From contig JASJDS010000060.1 in NCBI GenBank assembly GCA_030065055.1, positions 1 through 55,591 on the forward strand: DNA of 55,591 nucleotides, in the 5' to 3' direction. The notes beneath the pieces were generated by a model that had not been told where the DNA came from, searched no databases, and worked only from the letters and a program-made list of their open reading frames with translations. A program made the translations under genes and the position numbers. Source of the stretch: Calothrix sp. MO_192.B10. Its GTDB lineage: Bacteria > Cyanobacteriota > Cyanobacteriia > Cyanobacteriales > Nostocaceae. Positions 8,003 to 16,804 of the stretch are shown here, piece after piece (the stretch's first letter is position 1; every line of letters starts with the position of its first letter).

Positions 8003-8725
8003 ATGCTTATTTATTTTTGGAGGCAAGGCAAAAAGTTTCCTTATTTGCGAGAAGTCTTAGCTTATGTTTACTATGCTATTCAACAAAATGTGCGGAGAGT
8101 TACTGGGGTAGGGAATCAAATATCAATTAATTTGGCAAACTCTTTTCCGCATCTGAGAAATACATCTTTAAAAATACATGGGAATCATAATTTTATTATA
8201 ATTCACTCAGGAAGCTGCCTCAGTAATTTATCGATTGAGATTAATGGATCACATAATCGACTACTAATTGAGGAAAATTGTCATATTGAAGGCGGATGCC
8301 TATGGATGAATGACCATCAGGGTAATCTTAAAATTGGCAGTGGAACAACAATTAAGCAGGCAAATATAGGATTAGCAGAATCAGGCTCTTCGATTTTAAT
8401 CGGAAATGATTGTATGTTTGCACATGGTGTTGACATTCGATGCAGTGATTCTCATTCAATTGTTGATTGTGCTTCAATGCAACGAATTAATTATGCTAAA
8501 GATATAAATATTGGCGATCATGTTTGGCTTGCTGCTAATGTGCAAATTCTCAAGGGAGTCTGTATTGGTAATGATAGCGTTGTTGCAGCTAGGTCTGTTG
8601 TAACTAAAGATGTACCTGAAAACTGCATCGTCGCTGGTATTCCTGCCCAAGTTAAACAAACCGGCATCACATGGCTTAGAGAAAATTTGCCAAAAAAAGA
8701 TTCGTCTCAGTTCACAGACTCATGA
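8003..8725 (+). CDS. Hexapeptide-repeat acyltransferase (LbH fold)
   Basis: This 240-residue protein has imperfect hexapeptide repeats forming a left-handed beta helix, including IEINGSHNRLLIEENCHIEG, LKIGSGTTI, ILIGNDCMF and INIGDHVWLAANVQILKGV. The GDHVWLAANV-to-IVAGIPAQV portion closely follows maltose/galactoside-type O-acetyltransferases, where the conserved histidine in the loop before it is catalytic. It likely O-acetylates a glycan sugar. Its stop overlaps the ATG of the next gene by four bases (ATGA), so the two are probably translated together. Confidence 0.88.
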   Translation: MLIYFWRQGKKFPYLREVLAYVYYAIQQNVRRVTGVGNQISINLANSFPHLRNTSLKIHGNHNFIIIHSGSCLSNLSIEINGSHNRLLIEENCHIEGGCLWMNDHQGNLKIGSGTTIKQANIGLAESGSSILIGNDCMFAHGVDIRCSDSHSIVDCASMQRINYAKDINIGDHVWLAANVQILKGVCIGNDSVVAARSVVTKDVPENCIVAGIPAQVKQTGITWLRENLPKKDSSQFTDS

Positions 8726-9663
8726 CACCTAAAATCACCGTCGTCATCTGTACCCACAATCCCCGGCGAGATTATTTAGAGAAGGTACTTGCTGCTCTAG
8801 AAGCCCAAACTTTAATTGCAAACCAGTGGGAGCTTTTACTGATCGATAATGCCAGTAGTAACATTCTTTCCTCGGAAATTGATTTGACCTGGCATCCCCA
8901 TGCCCGCCACATACGAGAAGAAAGCCTGGGACTAACAGCCGCTCGTATTCGTGGTTTTCGAGAAGCGAAAGCTGAGATTCTAGTTTTTGCTGATGATGAT
9001 AATGTGCTTGACCCAGATTATCTAAAGCACACGCTTGATATCTTGCAGCAGCATCCTCAGCTAGGGGCGATTGGAGGGAAGTCATTAGCTCAATTTGAAG
9101 TAAATCCAGAGCCGTGGTTTGCTAATGTTGCCGTTCCATTAGGAATACGAGATTTGGGTGATGAAACTTATATATGTTACTGGACACAGACAACACAATC
9201 ACAGAAACAATATCCAGAATTTGCTCCCATTGGTGCTGGACTGGCAATCCGCAAACAGGCTGCTGAAGTTTACGCAAATAGAATTACTGGCAACAAGACA
9301 AGGTTAGCATTAGGTCGCACAGGTAAGCAACTTACATCAGGGGAAGATAACGATATCGTTCTCACGTTACTCGAAGAAGGTTGGGGAGTTGGATATTTCC
9401 CTCAACTGAAGCTGACTCACCTCATTTCTGCCAAGCGACTGACAAAAAAATATCTAGCACAACTCAATCGTGCTTCATCGCGATCGTGGGTTCAGGTTTT
9501 AGATGTGCATGGCATCCGCCTTTGGCAGAAAATTCCCCAATGGACGGTATTACCCCGCCAAATAAAAGCCTTCTTTTGCTACCAACCTTGGAAAGATCCA
9601 GCTTCTTACATCCGTTGGCAAGGTGCTTGTGGACTGTTTGAAGGTCAATCTGAGTTACTTTAG
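8722..9663 (+). CDS. Glycosyltransferase family 2
   Basis: This 313-residue GT-A enzyme begins with ITVVICTHNPRRDYLEKVLAAL. The nucleotide-binding segment LLLIDNASSN, the metal-binding DDDN (ILVFADDDNVLDPDYL) and the acceptor-site GEDND in the C-terminal half are all present. These are standard family 2 features of inverting enzymes that use nucleotide sugars and a divalent metal. It overlaps the acyltransferase gene by four bases and lies 11 bp before the next gene. Confidence 0.93.
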   Translation: MTPKITVVICTHNPRRDYLEKVLAALEAQTLIANQWELLLIDNASSNILSSEIDLTWHPHARHIREESLGLTAARIRGFREAKAEILVFADDDNVLDPDYLKHTLDILQQHPQLGAIGGKSLAQFEVNPEPWFANVAVPLGIRDLGDETYICYWTQTTQSQKQYPEFAPIGAGLAIRKQAAEVYANRITGNKTRLALGRTGKQLTSGEDNDIVLTLLEEGWGVGYFPQLKLTHLISAKRLTKKYLAQLNRASSRSWVQVLDVHGIRLWQKIPQWTVLPRQIKAFFCYQPWKDPASYIRWQGACGLFEGQSELL

Positions 9664-9674
9664 AGCCTCCTTAT

Positions 9675-10682
9675 ATGATTGCTAATTCACAGCTGTCCCA
9701 CTTACGGAAGTTGGCAAAATCTCTGAATTTGGGATCTCTGCTTTATCATACTTACTATGCTCCCAAAGGCTTCTTTAAAGAATGTCAACGTAAAGGACAT
9801 ATTAATATGGCGATCGATTACTGGTCGCGTCTACAAATGGAAGCAGCAGCTTATCACCTGCCAAACATTAATGTTGATGATGCCAAAGAAACATTAGATA
9901 TTTACTTTCTGAGCGGTCGAAGGTTTTGGTATCAAACCTGTTTCTGTGCTTACTCAATGGCACAACAGACAAATATTCCTTTACGCCCAATTATTTATGA
10001 TGATGGCTCTTTAGAAAAAAAGTATCAAGATGAGATTATCAGGATTTTTCCCAATGCTAAAATTATTCTTAAACCAGAAATCGAAGAATGTATAGATAAA
10101 TATCTACCACTAAGTAATTTTCCCTATCTTAGGGAGCGTCGCCTCAATTATCCAAATATGCGGAAAGTGACAGATATTCATGTCAGTTCCAAAGGATGGA
10201 AATTGGTTCTAGACTCTGATATGTTATTTTTCCGCACCCCAGATTTTCTTCTTGAATGGCTCAAGTTTCCCCAGCAACCCTGTCATATGGTAGATGTGGA
10301 AACTTCCTACGGTTATTCTGATGCTTTGATGACTTCCCTAGCACAAGCAAATATATCTGAGCGGTTGAATGTAGGAATATGTGGTTTACAAAGTGAGGAT
10401 ATTGATTGGGAAAAACTCGAATATTGGTGCAAAACCATGATAGAGGAACAAGGGACTCACTATTACCAAGAACAGGCACTTGTTGCCATGTTAATGGCGG
10501 GTAAAGCTTGTGCGGTTGCACCAGATGAAGACTACATTGTTATGCCCACTAGACAAGAAGTGATTCAGCCTAAATCGGTGTTACATCACTACGTAGCAGA
10601 TTCTAAGCACTGGTATTTTCGCTACGGTTGGAAGCATATTTTACAAAGTAGTCAAATTAATAATGTCAAGCAAGCTGCATGA
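9675..10682 (+). CDS. Putative GT-A-fold glycosyltransferase, family uncertain
   Basis: I do not recognise a close family for this 335-residue protein. It carries a DSD motif (LVLDSDMLFF, D180-D182) placed like the DxD metal site of GT8-like and other GT-A enzymes. A later IC-GL strand and a C-terminal HHYVADSKHWYF resemble the GT8 layout, in which a late histidine completes the metal site. The N-terminal 60 residues are helical and not family-specific. It lies between two family 2 enzymes, 11 bp after one and overlapping the next by four bases, so it is a full member of the operon. A transferase role is inferred from DxD and context. Confidence 0.65.
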   Translation: MIANSQLSHLRKLAKSLNLGSLLYHTYYAPKGFFKECQRKGHINMAIDYWSRLQMEAAAYHLPNINVDDAKETLDIYFLSGRRFWYQTCFCAYSMAQQTNIPLRPIIYDDGSLEKKYQDEIIRIFPNAKIILKPEIEECIDKYLPLSNFPYLRERRLNYPNMRKVTDIHVSSKGWKLVLDSDMLFFRTPDFLLEWLKFPQQPCHMVDVETSYGYSDALMTSLAQANISERLNVGICGLQSEDIDWEKLEYWCKTMIEEQGTHYYQEQALVAMLMAGKACAVAPDEDYIVMPTRQEVIQPKSVLHHYVADSKHWYFRYGWKHILQSSQINNVKQAA

Positions 10683-11689
10683 AACCTCTAGTTTCTATCC
10701 TGATCCCCTGCTATAACGCTGAAAAATGGTTGACAGAAACCTTAGAATCTGCTTTAGCCCAAACTTGGGACAATACCGAAATCATTCTAGTGGATGATGG
10801 ATCGACGGATAACAGTTTGGAAGTAGCAAAGAAATTTGAATCCCGTGGTGTTAAAGTTATTAGTCAGCCTAATAAGGGAGCTAGTACTGCCAGGAATGTA
10901 GCACTGAATGCTTGCCAAGGAGATTTTATTCAGTATTTAGATGCTGATGATTTGTTAGCACCAGACAAAATAGAACGTCAAATACAACTTTTAGAGACTA
11001 GTGATTCTAGCTATATTGCGGCGGGAGAGTGGGCAAGATTTTACACTAAAAATACAGAAGCTCAGTTTATCCCTCAGCCTTTATGGGCAGATATGTCACC
11101 AGTTGAATGGCTGATTTGTGCTTGGGAAGGACATTGGATGATGCATCCTGCTGCTTGGTTAGTTCCACGTCAGATTGCTGAAAAAGCAGGTACTTGGAAT
11201 GAAAATTTGTCTCTAAATGATGATGGTGAATACTTTTGTCGTGTTGTCCTCGCCAGTGAGGGAATTAAGTTTTGTCATGGGGCTAAATCTTACTATAGGT
11301 CTGGCAATACCAACAGCCTCAGTGGTTCCAAGTCTCACAGAGCTTGGCAATCTGCTTTTTTAGCTCTGGAACTTGGCACAAATAATCTCTTGGCAAAAGA
11401 AGACAGCTTGCGTACACGCCATGCTTGTGCAACGGTTTTTCAACGCTTTATTTATGAAGTTTACCCTAATGTACCAAATCTCCAGAAAAAAGCACAAGCA
11501 AAGGTTAAGCAATTCGGTGGTTCTGATTTGAAACCAGTTGGGGGAGCAATGTTCAATTTTCTTTCTTATTGTTTGGGTTGGAAACAAGCAAAACAATTGC
11601 AAATACTGGCTTATCAATATGGATATGCTAAAGCCGCTTTTGGGTGGAAGCTATCGAAGATGAAGCGCAGAGCAACTTTGAATTTATAG
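10679..11689 (+). CDS. Glycosyltransferase family 2
   Basis: This 336-residue GT-A enzyme has the textbook family 2 N-terminus VSILIPCYNAEKWLTETLES, followed by IILVDDGSTDNS, the substrate loop NKGASTARNVAL and the metal-binding QYLDADDLL. A later NDDGEYFCRV gives the acidic catalytic-base region. About 100 further residues at the C-terminus are helical and basic. It overlaps the preceding gene by ATGA. It is one of two family 2 enzymes here, which likely add different sugars to the same repeat unit. Confidence 0.94.
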   Translation: MKPLVSILIPCYNAEKWLTETLESALAQTWDNTEIILVDDGSTDNSLEVAKKFESRGVKVISQPNKGASTARNVALNACQGDFIQYLDADDLLAPDKIERQIQLLETSDSSYIAAGEWARFYTKNTEAQFIPQPLWADMSPVEWLICAWEGHWMMHPAAWLVPRQIAEKAGTWNENLSLNDDGEYFCRVVLASEGIKFCHGAKSYYRSGNTNSLSGSKSHRAWQSAFLALELGTNNLLAKEDSLRTRHACATVFQRFIYEVYPNVPNLQKKAQAKVKQFGGSDLKPVGGAMFNFLSYCLGWKQAKQLQILAYQYGYAKAAFGWKLSKMKRRATLNL

Positions 11690-11700
11690 TAGGTGAATCT

Positions 11701-12381
11701 ATGCTCTCGATTGGTAAATTATCTATGCAGCGTCCAATTTCAGACTATGCCAAAATCCAGAAATTATGGGGTAACTTAATTCGCGGTCATAAAATTCAAC
11801 TGCTTAATAAAGCACTTCGTAATAAAAAATATTTAAACGTAGGATGTGGCTCAAACATAGATAAAAGATTTATTAATCTAGATTTTAATTGGAGACCAGG
11901 AATCGATTTATGTTGGGATATTACGTCAGGGATGCCAATTCAAGACAACTCTTTAACAGGCATTTATACTGAGCATTGTTTAGAACACATTTCTTATTTA
12001 GATTGCCTGAAGACTTTATCAAATTTCTTCAAATTACTCAAATCGCAGGGAACTTTAAGGATTGTCGTACCAGATGCTGAGCTGTATTTAAATCTTTATG
12101 TCAAAGGGAAAGATAACAAAAATCTGAGATTTCCCTATGGACAACCTGCCTATGAACTTTCAGACACTCAAGAAACTCCGATGATGGTAGTTAATAGCAT
12201 TTTTCGGGGACATGGGCATGAATTTGTTTATGACTACCACACATTACATCAAATGTTAGCAAAACAAGGTTTTGTAAATATCAAGAAGGAAAGTTTTAGA
12301 TGCGGAAGAGATACTAACTTGCTAGTGGATTCCCAGTTACGTGCTTGTGAATCACTTTATGTAGAAGCTTCTGTACCTTAA
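11701..12381 (+). CDS. SAM-dependent methyltransferase (COG4627 type)
   Basis: This 226-residue class I methyltransferase has motif I as YLNVGCGSN, an acidic strand FINLDFNW, and DNSLTGIYTEHCLEHI, a variant of the post-II region typical of the COG4627 group. IVVPDAELYLNLYV follows. The ATG at 11701 is preferred; a GTG at 11644 would overlap the upstream gene by 46 bases and add residues without structure. It may methylate a sugar of the glycan or cap the chain. It is clearly paralogous to the protein at 14995, which shares the EHFLEHL and VIVPDAELYI segments. Confidence 0.85.
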   Translation: MLSIGKLSMQRPISDYAKIQKLWGNLIRGHKIQLLNKALRNKKYLNVGCGSNIDKRFINLDFNWRPGIDLCWDITSGMPIQDNSLTGIYTEHCLEHISYLDCLKTLSNFFKLLKSQGTLRIVVPDAELYLNLYVKGKDNKNLRFPYGQPAYELSDTQETPMMVVNSIFRGHGHEFVYDYHTLHQMLAKQGFVNIKKESFRCGRDTNLLVDSQLRACESLYVEASVP

Positions 12382-12422
12382 GGTTTGACTATTAAATATA
12401 GCACTACTTCCATAATCAATAA

Positions 12423-13709
12423 ATGTTTGAAACCAAATCTGCAACATCAATTACACTTGCACATTCAGCTCCTACTCCTTTTGTGCAGCAGGTTGGCAGG
12501 GCATTTTTTGAAGCAGAAATGTTAAGCCAGTTTGCAACGACCCTTGTGGATAGACCTGATTCTTTGTGGTTAAATTATCTGGATCGATTTGCAAGGCTAT
12601 TTAAGTTAAACCTGGCAAAACAGCTATCACGCCGTTCCGTTACAGAATTTCCCCTATCCTTAGTAAAAGATTACCCCTGGCATGAAGTAATTCGTATCTT
12701 AGTTGGGCGTGTTGATGGAGACAAACGACTGACAGATATTGTATTTCATTGGGGTAACAACGCATTTGACCATTGGGTTGCTCGTCACGCTCTCTTAGAT
12801 TCCAAAGCAGTATATGGATATGAGTATGCTTGTCTAGCAACCTTTCAAGCTGCTAAAGAACATAAGATGGCATGTATTTATGATGTGCCATCACCAGAAC
12901 ATGATTTTGTAGAGAACCTTCTCCACGAAGAACTAGAAATTTATCCAGAACTTAATACCCCCTATCGGAAATATACCCGTGCTCGTCAAGAACATCGTAC
13001 CCAACGACGACGAAAAGAATGGGAATTGGCTGATATAGTTATTGCTAATTCGGAATTTACTAAGACTTCTTATGCTGCTGCTGGTCTAGATGTTAAAAAA
13101 GTACGAGTTGTGCCCTATGGAGCACCTCCAGTTTACAAGGAAGTTACATTCAGTAGTTCCCACAAAGAATCAGTACGTTTTCTTTGGGCTGGTACATTTA
13201 GTATTCGTAAAGGTGCCCATTACTTATTAAAGGCTTGGAAACAAATTCAGCCAAAATCTAAGGCGCGGCTCAATATATTCGGAGCAATGGGACTACCTGG
13301 AACTTTGCTGCAAAACTTACCAGACTCTATCCATATTTCTGGAACCGTTCCTCGTTGTGAGTTATACGAACACTATCGCCAAGCAGATGTACTAGTTTTT
13401 CCTACTCTTTGTGATGGTTTTGGAATGGTGGTGACAGAGGCTTTTGCTCAAGGATTACCTGTGATTACTACTAATCGGGCTGGTGCAGCTGATTTGGTAA
13501 AACATGGCGTTAACGGATTAATTATTCCTGCTGGAGATGTTCACGCTCTGACGGAAGCTTTGGAATGGTGCATGAGTCATCCTACAGAACTGAAAGCTAT
13601 GGGTTCAGCAGCTTTGGAAACTGCTGCGAGTTGGCAATGGTCTGATTATCGCCGTTCTTTAGTTGAAAACTTGCGTGATGGACTGGCTATGGCAGGTTAC
13701 ACCTCATGA
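12423..13709 (+). CDS. Glycosyltransferase family 4
   Basis: This 428-residue GT-B enzyme has a long, divergent N-terminal domain with IVIANSEFTKTSY at the domain boundary. The standard C-terminal donor domain follows: FLWAGTFSIRKGAHYLLKAW, and an E-x7-E region in PTLCDGFGMVVTEAFAQGLPVITT. The donor domain binds a nucleotide-diphosphate sugar. It follows a methyltransferase by 41 bp and overlaps the next gene by four bases (ATGA). The acceptor domain is too divergent to suggest a sugar. Confidence 0.92.
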   Translation: MFETKSATSITLAHSAPTPFVQQVGRAFFEAEMLSQFATTLVDRPDSLWLNYLDRFARLFKLNLAKQLSRRSVTEFPLSLVKDYPWHEVIRILVGRVDGDKRLTDIVFHWGNNAFDHWVARHALLDSKAVYGYEYACLATFQAAKEHKMACIYDVPSPEHDFVENLLHEELEIYPELNTPYRKYTRARQEHRTQRRRKEWELADIVIANSEFTKTSYAAAGLDVKKVRVVPYGAPPVYKEVTFSSSHKESVRFLWAGTFSIRKGAHYLLKAWKQIQPKSKARLNIFGAMGLPGTLLQNLPDSIHISGTVPRCELYEHYRQADVLVFPTLCDGFGMVVTEAFAQGLPVITTNRAGAADLVKHGVNGLIIPAGDVHALTEALEWCMSHPTELKAMGSAALETAASWQWSDYRRSLVENLRDGLAMAGYTS

Positions 13710-14944
13710 CAAAAAAATGTATCTGCTTAGTTAGTCCTGGTCATATAGCTTCTAATCCCCGACTGCTTAAAGAAGCGAATGCCTTGTATGATGCTGGGTT
13801 TCAAGTGCGGGTGGTGGCTGGAGATTACATGGCAGCTATTCGTCCTATGGATAAAACTATCTTATCTGAAGCTCCTTGGTCATGGGTGAAGGTAGGTTTA
13901 GGAAGCAAGCTAAGTTACTTGGGGCGTAAACTTGGTCAAAAGTTAGCCCAAACAGTAGCAAGTACAGGCTGGATTCCTCACCTGTCTCTAGCTAATTGGG
14001 CACATAGTCCAATGAGCTATCGATTGGCTAAAGCTGCGGCTGCACAACCTGCAGATCTTTACATTGCTCATTGTTTAGCTGCATTTCCTGCTGCTTTCAT
14101 CGCAGCACAGAAACACAATGCCAAACTAGGATTTGATGCGGAAGATTTTCATATTGGGGAACTAGCTGATACACCAGAAAATCAAACAGAAATTGCTGTA
14201 CGCGATCGCATTGAACGTACTTTATTACCACGTTGTCACCACCTAACTGCTGCTTCTCCTATGATTGCCAAGGCTTATACGGAAAGATACGGGGTGAAAA
14301 TGGAGACAATTTTAAACGTCTTTCCCTTATCAGAAGCACCAGAATTACCCAAAACGCAAGAAAAACATCACCTTAAGAGTGAACCGTCACTTTATTGGTT
14401 TTCTCAAACTATAGGAGTAGGTAGAGGTATAGAATCCATTATCCTGGCAATGGGACAAATGCAAACACGAGTTAGTCTACACTTGCGGGGAATTATTGCT
14501 GCTGGTTACTCAGAAATATTGATGCAGCAAGCTCAGGAAGTGGGAGTAAGCGATCGCATTCATTTTCTTCCTTCTGCACCCCCTTCAGAAATGGCTAGAT
14601 TGGCTTGTGAGTATGATGTGGGATTATCTTTGGAATTAACCGAACCTTTTAACCGGTCTATTTGTCTGACTAATAAAATTTTTACCTATCTTTTGGCAGG
14701 ATTACCTGTACTGATGAGTAACACACCAGCGCAGAAAGAGTTGGCTCTAAAACTGGAAGAGGCAGCTTTAGTAGTGGATACTCACAACCCAAAAGCAATA
14801 GCAATGGCTTTGGATAAATGGTTTTCTCATCCACTTGATTTTGAGCTTGCTCGTGTTACAGCAAGGAAATTAGGGCGGGAAATTTATAACTGGGACGTTG
14901 AACAGCATAAATTTTTGAATGTTGTAGAGAGGGCTTTGAGATAA
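13706..14944 (+). CDS. GT4-like glycosyltransferase, divergent
   Basis: This 412-residue protein has the GT-B layout: an N-terminal CLVSPGHIASNPRLLKEANAL typical of this subgroup, an AHCLAAFPAAFIAAQ stretch, and a C-terminal donor domain with SLYWFSQTIGVGRGIES and NKIFTYLLAGLPVLMSN. The classic E-x7-E is degenerate, so catalysis may rely on other residues. Overlap with the upstream glycosyltransferase by ATGA suggests coupled expression. A 50-bp gap separates it from the methyltransferase downstream. Confidence 0.85.
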   Translation: MTKKCICLVSPGHIASNPRLLKEANALYDAGFQVRVVAGDYMAAIRPMDKTILSEAPWSWVKVGLGSKLSYLGRKLGQKLAQTVASTGWIPHLSLANWAHSPMSYRLAKAAAAQPADLYIAHCLAAFPAAFIAAQKHNAKLGFDAEDFHIGELADTPENQTEIAVRDRIERTLLPRCHHLTAASPMIAKAYTERYGVKMETILNVFPLSEAPELPKTQEKHHLKSEPSLYWFSQTIGVGRGIESIILAMGQMQTRVSLHLRGIIAAGYSEILMQQAQEVGVSDRIHFLPSAPPSEMARLACEYDVGLSLELTEPFNRSICLTNKIFTYLLAGLPVLMSNTPAQKELALKLEEAALVVDTHNPKAIAMALDKWFSHPLDFELARVTARKLGREIYNWDVEQHKFLNVVERALR

Positions 14945-14994
14945 ATGATCCAAAATTTTAAAGAACAAGTTTTTTGCTCTGAGGAAAATTTGCA

Positions 14995-15717
14995 ATGCCT
15001 ACTCTGAAACAAAGAATAGGAGCTTGGGTAATTCCTAAACTACCTATTAGTCGTCATGTATTTAATCATGTTCGCTTGGAAATCAATGCTTGGAGAATAC
15101 GTACTTTACATCAATTACATCCAGGAATACGAGCAAAAGTTGACCAATTACGTCAACAGCGCAATCTTCTAGTTAATATTGGCTGTGGTCCTTTTGGCAT
15201 AGTTGATTGGGTAAATCTGGATATATATCCTCATCCCAATGTGACTCTTGTGGCTGATACCCGACGTTCACTACCTTTAGCAGATGGCTCTTGTGCTGGT
15301 ATTCATGTGGAACACTTTTTAGAGCATCTTGATCCTGTAGATGAATGTCCAAAATTCTTGCAAGAATGCCGTCGCTGTCTTCAATCTGAAGGTGTATTAA
15401 GAGTCATTGTTCCAGATGCAGAGCTATATATCAAAGCTTACCTTGAACCTGGGTGGCAGACTTTCAATCATATTGGCTGTGGTGGAGAAAATCCAGAAAA
15501 AACATTTGCTTGCAAAATGGAAGCATTAAATCACATCTTTCTTCAAGGATGGGAACATTATGGTGGTTATGATGCTGAGAATCTAGAGTTAACCCTTCGT
15601 CAAGCTGGGTTTACTAAGGTTAATCGTTGTACTTGGCGAAATGGAAATTTTCCCGTATCACCTATTGATAGGGAACAACATCGTTCTTATTCACTATATT
15701 TTGAAGCCAGTTTTTGA
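14995..15717 (+). CDS. SAM-dependent methyltransferase (COG4627 type)
   Basis: This 240-residue class I methyltransferase shows motif I in LLVNIGCGPFGIVDWVNLD, then GSCAGIHVEHFLEHL and VLRVIVPDAELYIKAYL. The C-terminal GYDAENLELTLRQAGF helix-strand unit matches the paralogue at 11701. Two such enzymes in one cluster suggest methylation at two positions, or one capping and one internal modification. A 220-bp gap follows, the largest within the cluster, leading to the AT-rich FkbM gene. Confidence 0.85.
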   Translation: MPTLKQRIGAWVIPKLPISRHVFNHVRLEINAWRIRTLHQLHPGIRAKVDQLRQQRNLLVNIGCGPFGIVDWVNLDIYPHPNVTLVADTRRSLPLADGSCAGIHVEHFLEHLDPVDECPKFLQECRRCLQSEGVLRVIVPDAELYIKAYLEPGWQTFNHIGCGGENPEKTFACKMEALNHIFLQGWEHYGGYDAENLELTLRQAGFTKVNRCTWRNGNFPVSPIDREQHRSYSLYFEASF

Positions 15718-15937
15718 TTGCACACTTATATATAGGAATCCGGTTTTATCTCTGAAATAGTTTTTAGACGTTAGTCTTGCTATATGGGCTTTTGAGTTTC
15801 AGTATATTTTCAAAATTAAAATAGGATTCCTATAAATGCGATCGCACATTGATTACCAAAAGTGCGAACGACAGAACCTGAAATTGTCATGCGTAAATTG
15901 GTTTATTTTATGTTCCTTATAATTTCGTAGTTTAATC

Positions 15938-16678
15938 ATGAACTATAGGTACATTGTTGGCAAAACTTTATCTCAAGTTGGTAATACAATATTATCATCT
16001 AAGTTGATGCCTTTAACTAGGATAGTGCCTCATGGGATTAGCTATCCATATGATATTAAAAGAATATATAAGAAAAAAATTAAAACAATATTTGATGTGG
16101 GAGCAAATATAGGGCAAACTAGTAGGTTCCTGAATTTGCATTTTCCAGAGGCAGATATATTTGCATTTGAACCAGTACATGAAACATTCAAGACCCTCAA
16201 AAATAATACAAAATGCTTCAGTAATATCAAGTGTTTCCATTCAGCACTTGGTTCTCAGGAAGGCGAAAAGTTAATTGATATCAGAGAAAACTCAGAGCTA
16301 AACACTCTAATTGATTCTGAGAGCAAGATGCTTTCAAATTCAGAAAAAAAGGAGACAGTAAAAATCACAACAGTAGATGCAATTGCTAAAAAAAATCAGC
16401 TAAGTAAAATTGATATTTTAAAAATGGATGTCCAAGGATATGAATCGGAAGTAATTCAAGGGGCGGATTTTTATATCAAAAACAACTTAATAGATTTCAT
16501 TTATTCAGAAATAGATTTTGATGAGAATAACAGTGAGTGCCAATATTTCGGAGAATTGAATAAATTTCTAGCTCTAAATAATTTTCGATTTTCTGGTTTT
16601 TATGAAATTTTTAGATGGGGAGAAGACAAAAGATATTTTGGCTTTTGTAACGCTCTTTTTGTTAATTGTAATTTATAG
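15938..16678 (+). CDS. FkbM family methyltransferase, AT-rich
   Basis: This 246-residue protein has FkbM features: the SAM-binding FDVGANIGQTSRFL, FAFEPVHETF, KMDVQGYESEVIQG and a C-terminal LIDFIYSEIDF. FkbM enzymes methylate hydroxyl groups of sugars or polyketides. Its coding sequence is visibly richer in A and T than its neighbours, with many AAA, AAT and ATA codons, and it starts after a 220-bp non-coding stretch. Its stop codon is followed in the same frame by a fragment of an acyltransferase. These traits suggest it was inserted into the cluster and replaced part of another gene. Confidence 0.9.
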   Translation: MNYRYIVGKTLSQVGNTILSSKLMPLTRIVPHGISYPYDIKRIYKKKIKTIFDVGANIGQTSRFLNLHFPEADIFAFEPVHETFKTLKNNTKCFSNIKCFHSALGSQEGEKLIDIRENSELNTLIDSESKMLSNSEKKETVKITTVDAIAKKNQLSKIDILKMDVQGYESEVIQGADFYIKNNLIDFIYSEIDFDENNSECQYFGELNKFLALNNFRFSGFYEIFRWGEDKRYFGFCNALFVNCNL

Positions 16679-16804
16679 CTATTACTGTTACAACTTCTTG
16701 GCTGGGCTGTAGCAATTAGTGCCAGTTTTATTTTTTATCGATTCATTGAAAAGCCTTTAAATGATTGGCGGCATAAACCAATAACAGCTAAAGCAGAGTC
16801 ATGA
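16679..16804 (+). pseudogene. C-terminal remnant of an acyltransferase-3 protein
   Basis: Directly after the FkbM stop, in the same frame, the plus strand reads on through GWAVAISASFIFYRFIEKP and LNDWRHK to a TGA at 16802-16804. A last membrane helix followed by YRFIEKP and a basic residue is the typical end of membrane acyltransferases of the OafA/acyltransferase-3 family. The remnant's TGA overlaps the next gene's ATG at 16801 (ATGA), the same coupling seen elsewhere in this cluster. So the full gene once sat here and only its last 41 codons remain. Confidence 0.75.

Noticed and set aside
9381-9641. Plus-strand frame of 86 codons
   Set aside because: It overlaps the family 2 glycosyltransferase in another frame and has no domain-like sequence.
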